Below are positions 35,835 to 44,836 of a stretch of DNA of 64,000 nt, in pieces. The stretch covers positions 124,001-188,000 of the forward strand of contig JAIVJZ010000040.1 of NCBI GenBank assembly GCA_020199775.1. The letters are read 5' to 3'. Position 1 is the first letter of the stretch. Each line of letters starts with the position of its first letter. The notes beneath the pieces were generated by a model that was not told the origin of the DNA, did no database searches, and worked only from the letters and a program-made list of their open reading frames with translations. The translations under genes were made by a program, and so were the position numbers. The DNA comes from Acidobacteriota bacterium. Lineage in GTDB: Bacteria; Acidobacteriota; Blastocatellia; Pyrinomonadales; Pyrinomonadaceae.

Positions 35835-36725
35835 TCACCTCGTCGCATCCGTGCGAACGAAGGGCGGCGAAACTTCTTCGGCCGTGAGCATCCCGTAGAG
35901 ACGCGGCCTGCGATAAGCATTGCCCCACGCCTCGCGCGCGCGGTAGGCGCGCAGGGCATCCATGTCGAACGCGGCGACGTACACGTCTTCACGCTCGCCC
36001 GCTTCGATGACGAGCGTGTCGCGCGGCTCTTCGTTCGCGTGGAAAGCCGCCCCGTCGTAGGCGACCGAGTGCCCGTTGAGTTGCGGCGCGGCGTAATTAG
36101 CCATCGCGACGCCGACCATGTTCTCGTAAGCGCGAGTCCTGAACTGGGTCAGGCGGTGAGATTCGAGCGGACACGCGTTCGGCGTCAGGATAAGTTCCGC
36201 GCCGCCGAGCATCAGCATCCTCGCGCTCTCGGGAAACTCGCGGTCGTAACAGATCATGAATCCGATGTTCACGTCGCCCTGCTCCGTCTCCAACGCGCAC
36301 ACCGGGAACCCGTCGCCCGGCGTGAGCGCACACTCCACGTCGAACTCGCAGGTGTGCACCTTCGCGTAGGTCAACACGATCTCGCCGCGACGGTCAATCA
36401 GCGAGACGGAGTTGCGCGGCGCGCCGTGCCAACGCTCAAGGTACGTCAAGGCAATCGCCATTTTCAGTTCGACGGCGAGACGGCGGAAGTGTGTGACGAA
36501 CGGGTCGTCGCGGCCGATGGCCTGCTGCTCCTGCCAGCGCGCGCGTTCGCCCTCGCGCGCGGCGTCGAAGAAAGTCATTCCCGTGCTCCACATCTCCGGG
36601 AACAGCGCGATGTCGGCTCCGAGCGCGCGGGCGCGGCGACAAAAAGTTTCGCCTTTGGCGAGGCTCGCCGCCCGCTCCAAGCCGCAGCCCGCCATTTGCA
36701 GCAAGGCGACACGAATCGTTTTCAT
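35835..36725 (-). CDS. Carbon-nitrogen hydrolase (nitrilase superfamily)
   Basis: 296 aa. The Glu-Lys-Cys triad is visible: Glu in ALFPEMWS, Lys in LTYAKVHTCEF and Cys in FMICYDREFPES. It is a cytoplasmic amidase/carbamoylase-type enzyme; the branch (omega-amidase, N-carbamoylputrescine amidase or other) cannot be assigned. A partner role with the adjacent PLP enzyme and PhzF-like gene in amino-acid turnover is conceivable. The gene lies 74 bp after the PhzF-family gene on the same strand. The ATG at 36725 follows GAGGAGCCGCT. Confidence 0.88.
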   Translation of the reverse strand: MKTIRVALLQMAGCGLERAASLAKGETFCRRARALGADIALFPEMWSTGMTFFDAAREGERARWQEQQAIGRDDPFVTHFRRLAVELKMAIALTYLERWHGAPRNSVSLIDRRGEIVLTYAKVHTCEFDVECALTPGDGFPVCALETEQGDVNIGFMICYDREFPESARMLMLGGAELILTPNACPLESHRLTQFRTRAYENMVGVAMANYAAPQLNGHSVAYDGAAFHANEEPRDTLVIEAGEREDVYVAAFDMDALRAYRAREAWGNAYRRPRLYGMLTAEEVSPPFVRTDATR

Positions 36726-36799
36726 AGCGGCTCCTCACAGCGCGGACGCGACGCCATCACGCTCCCCGGTTGGCCTTCGACGCGGGTGCGCCGAGCCTG

Positions 36800-37723
36800 T
36801 TAGTCTTCAATCTCAAGATAGCCTTCGCCCATGAAGCGGCACTCGCCGCCGACGCGCACCTGCGTGATCTCTTCGCCCTCGCGCGCGATCCCGATCTTGA
36901 TGAAACTCGGACGCCCCATCTCGATCCCCTGCTCGCTCGTGATGTCTGTCCGGCCGTCGCACCGGACGACGCCGTGGCGGACGAGATAACAGCCGAGCGG
37001 CCCGCTCGCCGCGCCCGTCGCCGGGTCTTCCCAGATGCCCATGCCGGGCGCGAACATGCGGCTGTGCACGGTCGAGCCTGCAAACTCCACCTCGCGCGTG
37101 AAGACGAACACCTCCGGCGGCACGACCGCCTTCAACTTGCTCTCCCACACGTCGGCGCGAAACTTGATGTTTTGCACCGCCCGCAAACTTTTCACCGGCA
37201 CGTAGAGAAACGGCACGCCGCACGAGACGACTTCGACCGGCAGGTTCGTCTCCGCGATCTCTTCCGGCGCGACTGACAACATCTCGGCCACCGCCTGCAA
37301 GTCTGCGACGCGCGCCCCGAAGGTCGGCGGCGGTTGGCGCATCTCGATGAAGCGCGCCGCGCCCTCTCGCCATTCGATGCGGACGGGGATCGTGCCGACG
37401 CCCTCTTCGAGTTTGATCGTTGTCTCCGTGTCGTCCGCTCCGCGCGCGATCAGGTGCTCGCGCGCGAGCACGTAGGTCGTCCCGATGGTGGGATGCCCGG
37501 CCATCGGCAGTTCCTTTCCCGGCGTGAAGATGCGCACGCGGTAGTCGTTCGCGGCCGTATCCGGCGGCAAAACGTATGTCGTCTCCGACAAATTCAACTC
37601 TTTGGCAATCGCCTGCATCGTCTCCGCACGAATGCCGCGCCCGTTCGTAAAGACCGCCAGCGGGTTGCCGCCGAACTGCCGGTCGGTGAAGACATCAACC
37701 AGATGGTAGCGTAATTTTCTCAA
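36800..37723 (-). CDS. PhzF-family isomerase/epimerase-like protein
   Basis: 307 aa from the TTG at 37723 (GGAG seven bases upstream; the frame is open to 37774). Two-domain diaminopimelate-epimerase-like fold: YHLVDVFTDRQFGGNPLAVF, catalytic Glu in NLSETTYVLPP, AGHPTIGTTYVL, and DPATGAASGPLGCYL in the second half. The family includes PhzF but most members have unknown substrates; no phenazine genes are present. No dapF is in the window. PhzF proteins share the DapF fold but not its two catalytic Cys, so this is not offered as the missing epimerase. It lies 65 bp after the trans-sulfuration enzyme gene. Confidence 0.85.
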   Translation of the reverse strand: MRKLRYHLVDVFTDRQFGGNPLAVFTNGRGIRAETMQAIAKELNLSETTYVLPPDTAANDYRVRIFTPGKELPMAGHPTIGTTYVLAREHLIARGADDTETTIKLEEGVGTIPVRIEWREGAARFIEMRQPPPTFGARVADLQAVAEMLSVAPEEIAETNLPVEVVSCGVPFLYVPVKSLRAVQNIKFRADVWESKLKAVVPPEVFVFTREVEFAGSTVHSRMFAPGMGIWEDPATGAASGPLGCYLVRHGVVRCDGRTDITSEQGIEMGRPSFIKIGIAREGEEITQVRVGGECRFMGEGYLEIED

Positions 37724-37788
37724 ACCTTTTCTCCATGTCCGAGTCGAAGCGTGATTTTCACACCGCTCATTCACACCGCGCGCTCACG

Positions 37789-38997
37789 CTACTCCGCCAG
37801 AACGTCCAACGCCTGCGCGAAATCTTTGAGCAGGTCAACTTCGTCTTCCAGCCCGACGGAGACGCGCACGAGGTTGTCGCCGATGCTCATCGCGGCGCGC
37901 TGCTCGTTCGTCAGTTGCAGCCCCCACATCGCCGCCGGGTGCACGACGAGCGTTCCGTAGCCGCCGAGGCTCGCCGCGTTCACGCCCAACTTGAGCGCGC
38001 CCATGAACTTTTCCGCCGCGCGAAAGTCGCCGCGCACTTCCACTCCGAGCATGCCCGTGAAGCCGCTCATCTGCGAGCGCGCGAGCCCGTGCTGCGGGTG
38101 CGATTCGAGGCCGGGATAGTGGACGCGCTCGACGCGCGTGTGCGTTTCGAGGAAGCGCGCGAGCGCGAGCGCGTTGTGGTTGTGTCGCTCGACCCTCAAG
38201 GATAGCGTGCGCAGGCCGCGCAAGAGCAGCCACGCGTCGAAGGGCCCCAGCACCGCCCCCGCCACCAACCCGAACTTCCACGCGCGCTCGACGAACTCCC
38301 GCGCGCCGACCACGACGCCCGCCGTGATGTCGATGTGGCCGCCGAGATATTTCGTCGCGCTGTGGACGCACACGTCGATGCCCAGTTCCAGCGGGCGTTG
38401 GTTGACGGGCGTGGCGAACGTGTTGTCAACCATCGTCGTGATTCGTCGCTCACGCCCGAGCGCGGCGACGGCGCGCAGGTCTGTGATGCGCATGAGCGGG
38501 TTGGTCGGCGTCTCGACGTAGATGAGCTTCGTGTTCGGGCGCACGGCTTCCGCGAACTCGGCCACGTCCGTCTGCCCGACGGACGTGTGCTCGATGCCCC
38601 AGCGCGGCAGCACTTGCTCGACGAGCGTCGCCGTGCCCGCGTAGAGATTGCGCTGCACGACGACGTGATCGCCCGCGCGCAAATCGCAGAGCATCGCCGT
38701 GAAGATCGCGCCCATCCCCGAAGCGGCGAGCAGCGCGGCCTCGCCGCCTTCGAGCGCGGCGATGGTGGCCTCGGCTTGCCGGTGCGTCGGGTTGCCGTAG
38801 CGCGTGTAAAACTCCGCGGGGCGCGTGGCGGTGGCGATCTCCGCGAAGTGCTCTGGCGAGTCGGCGTGAAATGTCGAAGTCTGCCAGATCGGCGAACTGA
38901 CGGCGTGCGTCCGGTTGTGCTCGCGCGAGGCGTGCACGGCCTTCGTCTGCATGCCTTCCCACTCGCCGCCGTGATTGTCGTGGTCGTCCCGTTTCAT
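37789..38997 (-). CDS. Trans-sulfuration family PLP enzyme (cystathionine gamma-lyase/synthase-like)
   Basis: 402 aa from the ATG at 38997 (GGAGAG upstream; a TTG at 39021 overlaps the transporter stop and is the alternative start). Cys/Met-metabolism fold: [53 protein letters not shown] and the PLP Lys in [10 protein letters not shown]. It could be a cystathionine gamma-synthase, gamma- or beta-lyase, or methionine gamma-lyase; sequence motifs alone do not separate them. It is probably co-transcribed with the upstream EamA transporter gene. Confidence 0.9.
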   Translation of the reverse strand: MKRDDHDNHGGEWEGMQTKAVHASREHNRTHAVSSPIWQTSTFHADSPEHFAEIATATRPAEFYTRYGNPTHRQAEATIAALEGGEAALLAASGMGAIFTAMLCDLRAGDHVVVQRNLYAGTATLVEQVLPRWGIEHTSVGQTDVAEFAEAVRPNTKLIYVETPTNPLMRITDLRAVAALGRERRITTMVDNTFATPVNQRPLELGIDVCVHSATKYLGGHIDITAGVVVGAREFVERAWKFGLVAGAVLGPFDAWLLLRGLRTLSLRVERHNHNALALARFLETHTRVERVHYPGLESHPQHGLARSQMSGFTGMLGVEVRGDFRAAEKFMGALKLGVNAASLGGYGTLVVHPAAMWGLQLTNEQRAAMSIGDNLVRVSVGLEDEVDLLKDFAQALDVLAE

Positions 38998-39017
38998 CGT
39001 TTTCTCTCCGTCGAAAT

Positions 39018-39959
39018 TCAACTCGTCTCACACTCTTTGACCGGCGCGACCGCCACCGCCGCCGTTGTCGCCGCTTCCAACTCTTTCTTCTTGCGCGTGA
39101 CGATCAGGGCGATCCCGGACATGATGCCGAGCGCGCCCGCGGCCGTGCGCCACGTCAGACCTTCGCCGAGGACGAGCCAGCCGAGGAACACCGCGATGGG
39201 CGGCGTCACGAGCGGGATCAGCATCGTCTTCGTCACGTCCATGTTACGCACGAGCCAGTAGAACATCAGGAAGGCGATGGCCGAGCCGACGAGCGCGAGG
39301 TACAGGAGAGAAAGGACGGCGAGCGGCGTCCAGCGTAACTTGAAGGGGTCGCCTTCGAACATGACCCCGGCGAGGAGCAGCGGCACGAGTCCGAAGATCA
39401 TCTGACCGGCCGCCAGTGCCGCCGGTTCGATGTGGCGCGCGCGCGCCTTCACCAGCACGTTCGAGTAGGCCACGCCGAACGCGCCGACGACGATGGCCGC
39501 GCTCCCCGCCAGCGCGGACTTGCCTTCCTCGACGCTCGCCTGATCCGAAAAGATCAACGCCACGCCCGCCATCCCCAGCGCGATGCCGCACACCTTCCAG
39601 AGCGTGATGCGTTCGTCCGGCAGGTAGTAGTGCGCGATGACGAGGCCGAAGGCCGGGATGATCGTTTGCAGGATGGCCGCCAGTCCCGAAGAGGTGCGCT
39701 GCTCGCCCCAGAACAGCAGGCCGTAGTTGACCGAGAAGGCCATCACGCCCGTCAGCGCGATGAGCAGCCAGTCGCGCCGCGCGCGCGGCAGCGGCACGCG
39801 CCGCGCGGCGATCACGCACAAGAGGATGCTCGCGGCGATGACGAATCGCACCCCCGCGAAAGTGAAGGGCGGCAGATCCTGTAGACCGAGTTTGATGAAC
39901 AACCACGTCGAACCCCAGATCAAACTCAGCAATAACCAGACGACAACGGGTTTACTCAT
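39018..39959 (-). CDS. EamA/DMT-family transporter
   Basis: 313 aa with about ten transmembrane helices in two EamA repeats. The N-terminal half begins [22 protein letters not shown], a hallmark of the drug/metabolite transporter family; the second half includes [19 protein letters not shown] and [14 protein letters not shown]-like motifs. Members export amino acids or metabolites. Adjacency to a cysteine/methionine-metabolism enzyme suggests a sulfur amino acid or related compound, an inference only. It ends in a short Glu/Lys-rich tail. Confidence 0.88.
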   Translation of the reverse strand: MSKPVVVWLLLSLIWGSTWLFIKLGLQDLPPFTFAGVRFVIAASILLCVIAARRVPLPRARRDWLLIALTGVMAFSVNYGLLFWGEQRTSSGLAAILQTIIPAFGLVIAHYYLPDERITLWKVCGIALGMAGVALIFSDQASVEEGKSALAGSAAIVVGAFGVAYSNVLVKARARHIEPAALAAGQMIFGLVPLLLAGVMFEGDPFKLRWTPLAVLSLLYLALVGSAIAFLMFYWLVRNMDVTKTMLIPLVTPPIAVFLGWLVLGEGLTWRTAAGALGIMSGIALIVTRKKKELEAATTAAVAVAPVKECETS

Positions 39960-40051
39960 TGAATATCCTGCTCGCTTGAAATTACCGGCGCGCCGCTCGA
40001 ACGCGAAAAACGGCGAGTTACCTTACTCGCGTCTCCGCTCTGACAGGGATT

Positions 40052-40525
40052 TCAGCCGCCCTGCTTCGCCGCCCAGTAATCCGACTGCTCCACGGTCGCC
40101 GGGTCGTGCCGCTCCATCCAGCGTTCGGGGCGCAGCAACTCCTGAAAGCCCGTGCGCCGGTAAAGTTCGTGCGCGTCTTTGGTCGCCAGCACCCAGCGGC
40201 GCAAACCCTGCAACTCCGGGTGGGCGAGCATCACCTCGCAGAGCCACTTAGCCAAACCGCGCCCGCGAAACTCTTCTATGACGAACACGTCCGCGATCCA
40301 AGCGAAGGTCGCGTAATCCGTGATCACGCGCGCGAACCCCACCTGTCGCTCGCCGTGGTAAACGCCGAAGCAGAGCGAATGCTCGATGGAGCGTTCGACC
40401 AGTTCGCGCGGGCGGTTCTTCGCCCAGTAAGACGACTCGCTCAGGAACTCGTGAATCAGCCCCACGTCCAGCCGCGCACGATCCGTGCCGATCAAATATT
40501 CGCCCCGCCGCCACTCTTCGTTCAT
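40052..40525 (-). CDS. GNAT-family N-acetyltransferase
   Basis: 157 aa. The acetyl-CoA-binding motif A is WIADVFVIEEFRGRGLAKWL, with R-G-x-G-L. The C-terminal YRRTGFQELLRPERWME resembles a subgroup annotated as single-domain acetyltransferases of unknown substrate. The ATG at 40525 was chosen because GGAAAGG is nine bases upstream; the ATG three codons earlier has it directly abutting. It follows the PPOX-type gene by 34 bp on the same strand. Confidence 0.87.
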   Translation of the reverse strand: MNEEWRRGEYLIGTDRARLDVGLIHEFLSESSYWAKNRPRELVERSIEHSLCFGVYHGERQVGFARVITDYATFAWIADVFVIEEFRGRGLAKWLCEVMLAHPELQGLRRWVLATKDAHELYRRTGFQELLRPERWMERHDPATVEQSDYWAAKQGG

Positions 40526-40559
40526 CCCGCGCATCCTTTCCGCCGGCCGACCGCCGCTC

Positions 40560-41222
40560 TCAACGGCGCACGCCTCGCGTGTAATTCAACACGTGCGGCG
40601 GCTGCTCTATTCCCGGCGTCAGGCGTGGATCGTCAACCGGCTCGTCGGCCACCATACGCAACGGCACGACGCCCGCCCAGACCGGCAACTCGTAATCCTC
40701 CTCGTCGTCCACCGGCGGCCCCGTGCGTATCTTGGCCGACGCTTCCACGAGCGAGAGCGCGAGCACCAGCGTCGCGCGCACCTCGCCGTCGGTCGGCTGC
40801 CGCACCTCCGCCCAACGACCCGGCGCGAGGTGTTCCGTCAGCGCGCGCAACGCTTCCCATTTCTCCGCCCCGTCTTCGACCGAGACGGCGCGACCGAAGA
40901 CCATCACCGACCTGTAGTTGATCGAATGATGAAAGGCCGAACGCGCCATCACCATCCCGTCGACGAGCGTCACCGTCAGGCACACCTCGACGCCCTCGCG
41001 CAGCGTGCGCAGCATCCGGCTCGCCTGCGCGCCGTGAATGTAGAGCGTGTCGCCCGCGCGCGCGTAGCCCGTCGGGATGACGAACGGCTGCCCCTCGACG
41101 ACGAAACCGACGTGGCAGACAAAACCCTCGTCCAGAATCTGATAGACGGGCTCGCGCTCGTACTCGCCCCGACCCGGCAGACGCTTCAACGTGCTTCGCT
41201 TCGTCGGCGTAAAACTATCCAT
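40560..41222 (-). CDS. Pyridoxamine 5'-phosphate oxidase-like FMN-binding protein
   Basis: 220 aa from the ATG at 41222. Split beta-barrel of the PPOX class: KRLPGRGEYEREPVYQILDEGFVCHVGFVVEGQPFVIPTGYAR at the N-terminus, then YIHGAQASRMLRTL and NYRSVMVFGRAVSV. Such proteins bind FMN, F420 or haem; the cofactor cannot be told from sequence. It is divergent from a MocR-type PLP-binding regulator across 262 bp that contains repeated operator-like boxes, so it is the most likely target of that regulator together with the GNAT gene. Confidence 0.87.
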   Translation of the reverse strand: MDSFTPTKRSTLKRLPGRGEYEREPVYQILDEGFVCHVGFVVEGQPFVIPTGYARAGDTLYIHGAQASRMLRTLREGVEVCLTVTLVDGMVMARSAFHHSINYRSVMVFGRAVSVEDGAEKWEALRALTEHLAPGRWAEVRQPTDGEVRATLVLALSLVEASAKIRTGPPVDDEEDYELPVWAGVVPLRMVADEPVDDPRLTPGIEQPPHVLNYTRGVRR

Positions 41223-41352
41223 CACTCTCACCCCTTCCCCGGCAGCCGGGCACGACACCGATGCCACGACGCCCGCTCCCGGCCAACACAACATCGACGC
41301 ACGCCGTTTTCACCGAACGGCCGCATTCCGGCGCACACGTCTCAATAAACCG

Positions 41353-41467
41353 GATTGGCCTCTGATTCGCGCCTGATTGGCCTTGTTAACTTTTGCGACG
41401 ATTCCGAGCATTTGTGCTATCTTATGTTTCATCGTGCAAATTATAAATAGCCAATTTGTGATTGGCC
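41353..41467 (+). promoter_or_regulatory. Operator-like direct repeats GATTGGCC
   Basis: Three identical boxes GATTGGCC lie at 41353-41360, 41375-41382 and 41460-41467. The first two are 22 bases apart, two helical turns. The third is also half of the inverted repeat GCCAAT-ttgtg-ATTGGC (41450-41466), immediately upstream of the regulator start codon. Direct repeats are typical MocR binding sites, so these probably mediate autoregulation and control of the divergent PPOX gene. Confidence 0.6.
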
Positions 41468-41484
41468 TCTAGCCGCCCGAATTG

Positions 41485-42963
41485 ATGAACTACGCCAAGT
41501 TGAAATTCAAGCGCAATGATGCGCGCTCGCTCTACGGCCAGTTGGTCGAAGCTCTGGAGTCGGCCATCGAGCGCGAAGACCTGACGGCGGGCACGCGCCT
41601 GCCGTCGGAGCGTGCGCTCGCCGCACAACTCAAACTCAGTCGCACCACGGTTGTCAATGCCTACCGCGAACTCGAAGCGCGCGGCCTCTTGCGCAGCCAC
41701 GTCGGGCGCGGCACGTTCGTCTGCGCGCGCCCCGAACCGGCGGACGCGCCGTTCGCGTGGCGCGGCAAGGTCTCCGCCTTCGCCCAACTTAACGCCGACC
41801 CCGCCCTGCGCAATCTTCATCTCGACACGATGAACTCCCGGCTCATCTCTTTCGCCGCGGGCATCCCGGCCATCGAATGTTTCCCGCTCGCCGACTACCG
41901 GCGGCTCATCGAACAGGTGTTGCGAGAGAGCAGCGACGCCGTGCTCGGGCTGGGACCGACCGAGGGGCAAGCCCCTCTGCGCAAAGCCATCGCCGCGCGC
42001 GCGGGCACGCGCCCCGAACGCGTGCTCATCCTCTCCGGCTCGCAGCAGGGGCTCGACCTCATCGCGCGCTGCCTGATCGACGCGGGCGACACGGTGGTGC
42101 TGGATCGTCCCGGCTACGTCGGCGCGATCCAGACGTTCCGCGCGGCGGGCGCGAAACTCGTCGGGTGGGACACGGTGCGGGGCGACCTCGACGAACTCGA
42201 AGACTTGTTCCTGCGCTACCGCCCGAAGTTGCTCTACACCAACCCGACCTTTCAAAACCCGACGGGCAAAGTTTTCAGCTTGCGCGAGCGGCGCGATCTG
42301 CTACGCCTCGCCGTGCGCTACCGCATCCCCGTCGTCGAAGACGACCCTTATCGCGAAACCTATCTGGACGCCGCGCCCCCGCCGCCCACGCTCTACGAAC
42401 TCGACGAGCACAACATCGTCATCCATCACAGCACCTTCTCCAAAGTGCTCGCGCCCGGCCTGCGGCTCGGCTGGCTCGCCGCGTCGGAGTACGTCGTGGA
42501 TCAACTCGCGCTTATCAAGCAGCGAGAGAATCTGTTCACGGAAGGCTTGAGCCAGTTGGTCGTCGCAGAGTTTATGCGGAGCGGTCTGTTCGACGAGCAT
42601 CTCGCCAAACTCCGGCGCGAACACGCGCGCAGGCGCGACCGGATGAGCGCGTCGCTCGCCGAACACCTGCCCGCCAAATTCCTGACCCATGCGCGACCGA
42701 AAGGCGGCCTGTACTTCTGGTGTCGGCTGGGGCACGGGTTAAAGGGGCGGCAACTTTTGCAGCAGGCGACGGCGGCGGGCGTCGTCTTCGCCAACGGCGA
42801 GATTTTCTACGCCGACGAAGCCGGGGCGCACGAACTGCGTCTCTGCTTCGCCAGCCAGACGCCCGACAGGATCGAGGAAGGGATCAAACGGCTGGCCGCG
42901 AGTCTCAAGTCCGGGCACGAACGAGACGCGCCGCGCGAGGAGAGTTTGATGCCGATGGTGTGA
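41485..42963 (+). CDS. MocR-type transcriptional regulator (GntR HTH plus aminotransferase domain)
   Basis: 492 aa. The N-terminal winged helix-turn-helix (about 10-80; LYGQLVEALESAIE, GTRLPSERALAAQLKLSRTTVVNAYRELEARGLL) is GntR-like. The C-terminal fold-type I aminotransferase-like domain (about 110-480) has LYTNPTFQNPTG, VVEDDPYRE and the PLP Lys in HSTFSKVLAPGLRLGW. MocR proteins use PLP or its adducts as effector; the best-known branch, PdxR, controls vitamin B6 synthesis. The ATG at 41485 was chosen over the in-frame TTG at 41482. No Shine-Dalgarno sequence is seen, so translation may be leaderless or weak. Confidence 0.9.
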   Translation: MNYAKLKFKRNDARSLYGQLVEALESAIEREDLTAGTRLPSERALAAQLKLSRTTVVNAYRELEARGLLRSHVGRGTFVCARPEPADAPFAWRGKVSAFAQLNADPALRNLHLDTMNSRLISFAAGIPAIECFPLADYRRLIEQVLRESSDAVLGLGPTEGQAPLRKAIAARAGTRPERVLILSGSQQGLDLIARCLIDAGDTVVLDRPGYVGAIQTFRAAGAKLVGWDTVRGDLDELEDLFLRYRPKLLYTNPTFQNPTGKVFSLRERRDLLRLAVRYRIPVVEDDPYRETYLDAAPPPPTLYELDEHNIVIHHSTFSKVLAPGLRLGWLAASEYVVDQLALIKQRENLFTEGLSQLVVAEFMRSGLFDEHLAKLRREHARRRDRMSASLAEHLPAKFLTHARPKGGLYFWCRLGHGLKGRQLLQQATAAGVVFANGEIFYADEAGAHELRLCFASQTPDRIEEGIKRLAASLKSGHERDAPREESLMPMV

Positions 42964-43080
42964 GAAAAACCCTTGAGGCCGCGAAGACCGCATGAGCGGA
43001 TGAAGTTCGGCGGCGGCGGCCGGGAGGCGCGCCGCCCCGTCGGTCGTTGCCGGGGCTTCCGGCAAACTTCCGAGGTCGCT

Positions 43081-44763
43081 TCACTGAATCCTAATCTGCG
43101 CCTTGTTGCCGGACGTGCCGCGCAGACTGATGCTGACCGAAACGTCGCCCGCGTTCGCCAACTCGCCCGGCAGGACGACGATCACCTGAGTCACCCGCTC
43201 GAAATCGGGAACCTTACCGACGTGCTCCACCGTCAGAGGATAGATTCTCTGCTGGGCATCTTCCGCCTGCGCCGTCACGAGCGTCTGAGGCTCGCCCGGC
43301 GCGAGATTCACGTTGTACGCAAAGAGCGCGACGCGCGTGCGCCCGTCGGCGCTGAAGTTCATGTTCGAGTTGACCGCGAAAGGCTCTCGCATGCGCGTCA
43401 CGGAATCGACTGCAATCGCGCGCGTCGAATTCCATTCGGTGAGGAGTTGGGGCGTCGAAACAAAATTCGTCCTCGGGCGGAGCACGAACAGCCCCTGCTC
43501 AATGCCGCTGACCAAGACGACGCCGCTTTTGAAGAACGGGTAATTGCTCCACGCGCCGTTGAAGGCCGGATTGTCGTCAACCGGATAGATGTCGAAAAAG
43601 CCGACCTCTTGCAGGTTGGCCGTCGCCGCGCCGCTGATGTCGAGGACGCGCAGGCCGCTGCGGTAGTTGGCTTGATAAGCGTAGCGACCGAGGATGTACA
43701 GGTTGTGGTCAATCGCGGTGTTCGTGCCTTCGTGGATGCCTGTGACGGATGGCGCGTCCAAGTCGGAGACGTTGAGGATGGGAGTCCGCGTCTTCGTCAG
43801 GAGTTGTTTCTCATCTAATTCATCGTCCACTAAAAACAAGGATTGGTCATCGGTCAACCAGCCCTGATGCGTGTAACGGCTGTCGGGGTAAGGGGTGCGC
43901 GACAGTTGTCGTGGGGCGTTCTTGTCCGTGACATCCACGATGGTCAAAGTGTCTTCGTTGGAATTGAAGCAAATCTCCCGGTTGCGGTAGGCCGCGTCGG
44001 GGCCGCGATAAATGACACATTGCGAGTCATGCGTGTAGCCGTCGGCGTCGAAGCACCCGGCGAAGGTCGGACGGATGGGGTCGCGCACGTCTACGATGTG
44101 CAGGCCGCGCGCGCACTTGTTGGCGGCGGCGTCCGCGTAAGCGGTCGCGCCGTTGACGTAAGCAAAGCCCGTCTCTTCGCTGAGGGTGATCGTATGCCCG
44201 CGACTAAAGCCGTTGTAGTGTGCCGTCTCGGAAAAAGTGACGGGCGCGGCCGCGACGTTACGCAGGCGCGTGAGGTCGAAGACCTGCATTCCGTGCGCCG
44301 GGGCTTCGCTCACGATGAAGGCAAAGTTGGCATAGACTTTAATCGCGCGCCACACCGAATTGACGCTGTGCGTGGGCAGATTGCCCAGATAGACCGGATG
44401 TTCGGGGTCGCTGATGTCTACGAAGGCGGTTCCGCTGGAACGTCCCATCAACGCGTATTCTTTGTTCGTGAGCGGATCAGTCCAGCCCCAGACATCGTTG
44501 CCCGTCCCGCCGCCGATCTCCGCGAGCGGGAGGAACGAAGCGAGATCGACATTCTGACAGGGAAACGTGCCGGCCATTCCGTTCACGCACGGCGTCGAGC
44601 CCATCGCCGTCATCGGCTGCCCGCCCGGTTGCCCGTTGCCGCCCTCGCCGATGTGTTTGTCGCCGTCATGCGCCGCGCCGGACGGCGGAAGCGACACGAG
44701 CAACGCCAGCACGCACGAGCACAGCACTAAGAAGACTAACGGGGGAAACTTTGTGGTCATCAT
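43081..44763 (-). CDS. Exported LVIVD-repeat protein (choice-of-anchor B-like)
   Basis: 560 aa. A signal peptide (about 1-30; LVFLVLCSCVLALLVSL) and a His/Gly-rich segment are followed by a beta-propeller-like array of LVIVD-type repeats, e.g. TAFVDISDPEHPVYLGNL, LHIVDVRDPIRPTFAGCF, LTIVDVTDKNAPRQLSR and LRVLDISGAA. The organisation (HSVNSVWRAIKVYANFAFIV, then HTITLSEETGFAYVNG) matches the choice-of-anchor B family as I know it. The C-terminal domain (about 440-560) is beta-sandwich-like. It is exported and surface-associated; its biochemical role is unknown. Several Cys pairs suggest disulfides. Confidence 0.8.
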   Translation of the reverse strand: MMTTKFPPLVFLVLCSCVLALLVSLPPSGAAHDGDKHIGEGGNGQPGGQPMTAMGSTPCVNGMAGTFPCQNVDLASFLPLAEIGGGTGNDVWGWTDPLTNKEYALMGRSSGTAFVDISDPEHPVYLGNLPTHSVNSVWRAIKVYANFAFIVSEAPAHGMQVFDLTRLRNVAAAPVTFSETAHYNGFSRGHTITLSEETGFAYVNGATAYADAAANKCARGLHIVDVRDPIRPTFAGCFDADGYTHDSQCVIYRGPDAAYRNREICFNSNEDTLTIVDVTDKNAPRQLSRTPYPDSRYTHQGWLTDDQSLFLVDDELDEKQLLTKTRTPILNVSDLDAPSVTGIHEGTNTAIDHNLYILGRYAYQANYRSGLRVLDISGAATANLQEVGFFDIYPVDDNPAFNGAWSNYPFFKSGVVLVSGIEQGLFVLRPRTNFVSTPQLLTEWNSTRAIAVDSVTRMREPFAVNSNMNFSADGRTRVALFAYNVNLAPGEPQTLVTAQAEDAQQRIYPLTVEHVGKVPDFERVTQVIVVLPGELANAGDVSVSISLRGTSGNKAQIRIQ

Positions 44764-44836
44764 TTTTTACTTCTTGTAAGACGAAAGCTTATTTCAGAGA
44801 CGCCCCGGCGTTCGCGGGGAGCACTTATTCGAGGGG

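Noticed and set aside
36800-37723. PhzF-family gene as the missing diaminopimelate epimerase dapF
   Set aside because: It has the fold but PhzF signatures (SETTY, DPATG) and lacks the paired catalytic Cys environment of DapF; a separate dapF is expected elsewhere.
39019-39021. TTG start for the trans-sulfuration enzyme overlapping the transporter stop
   Set aside because: The ATG at 38997 has a better-spaced GGAGAG; the TTG is kept only as an alternative.
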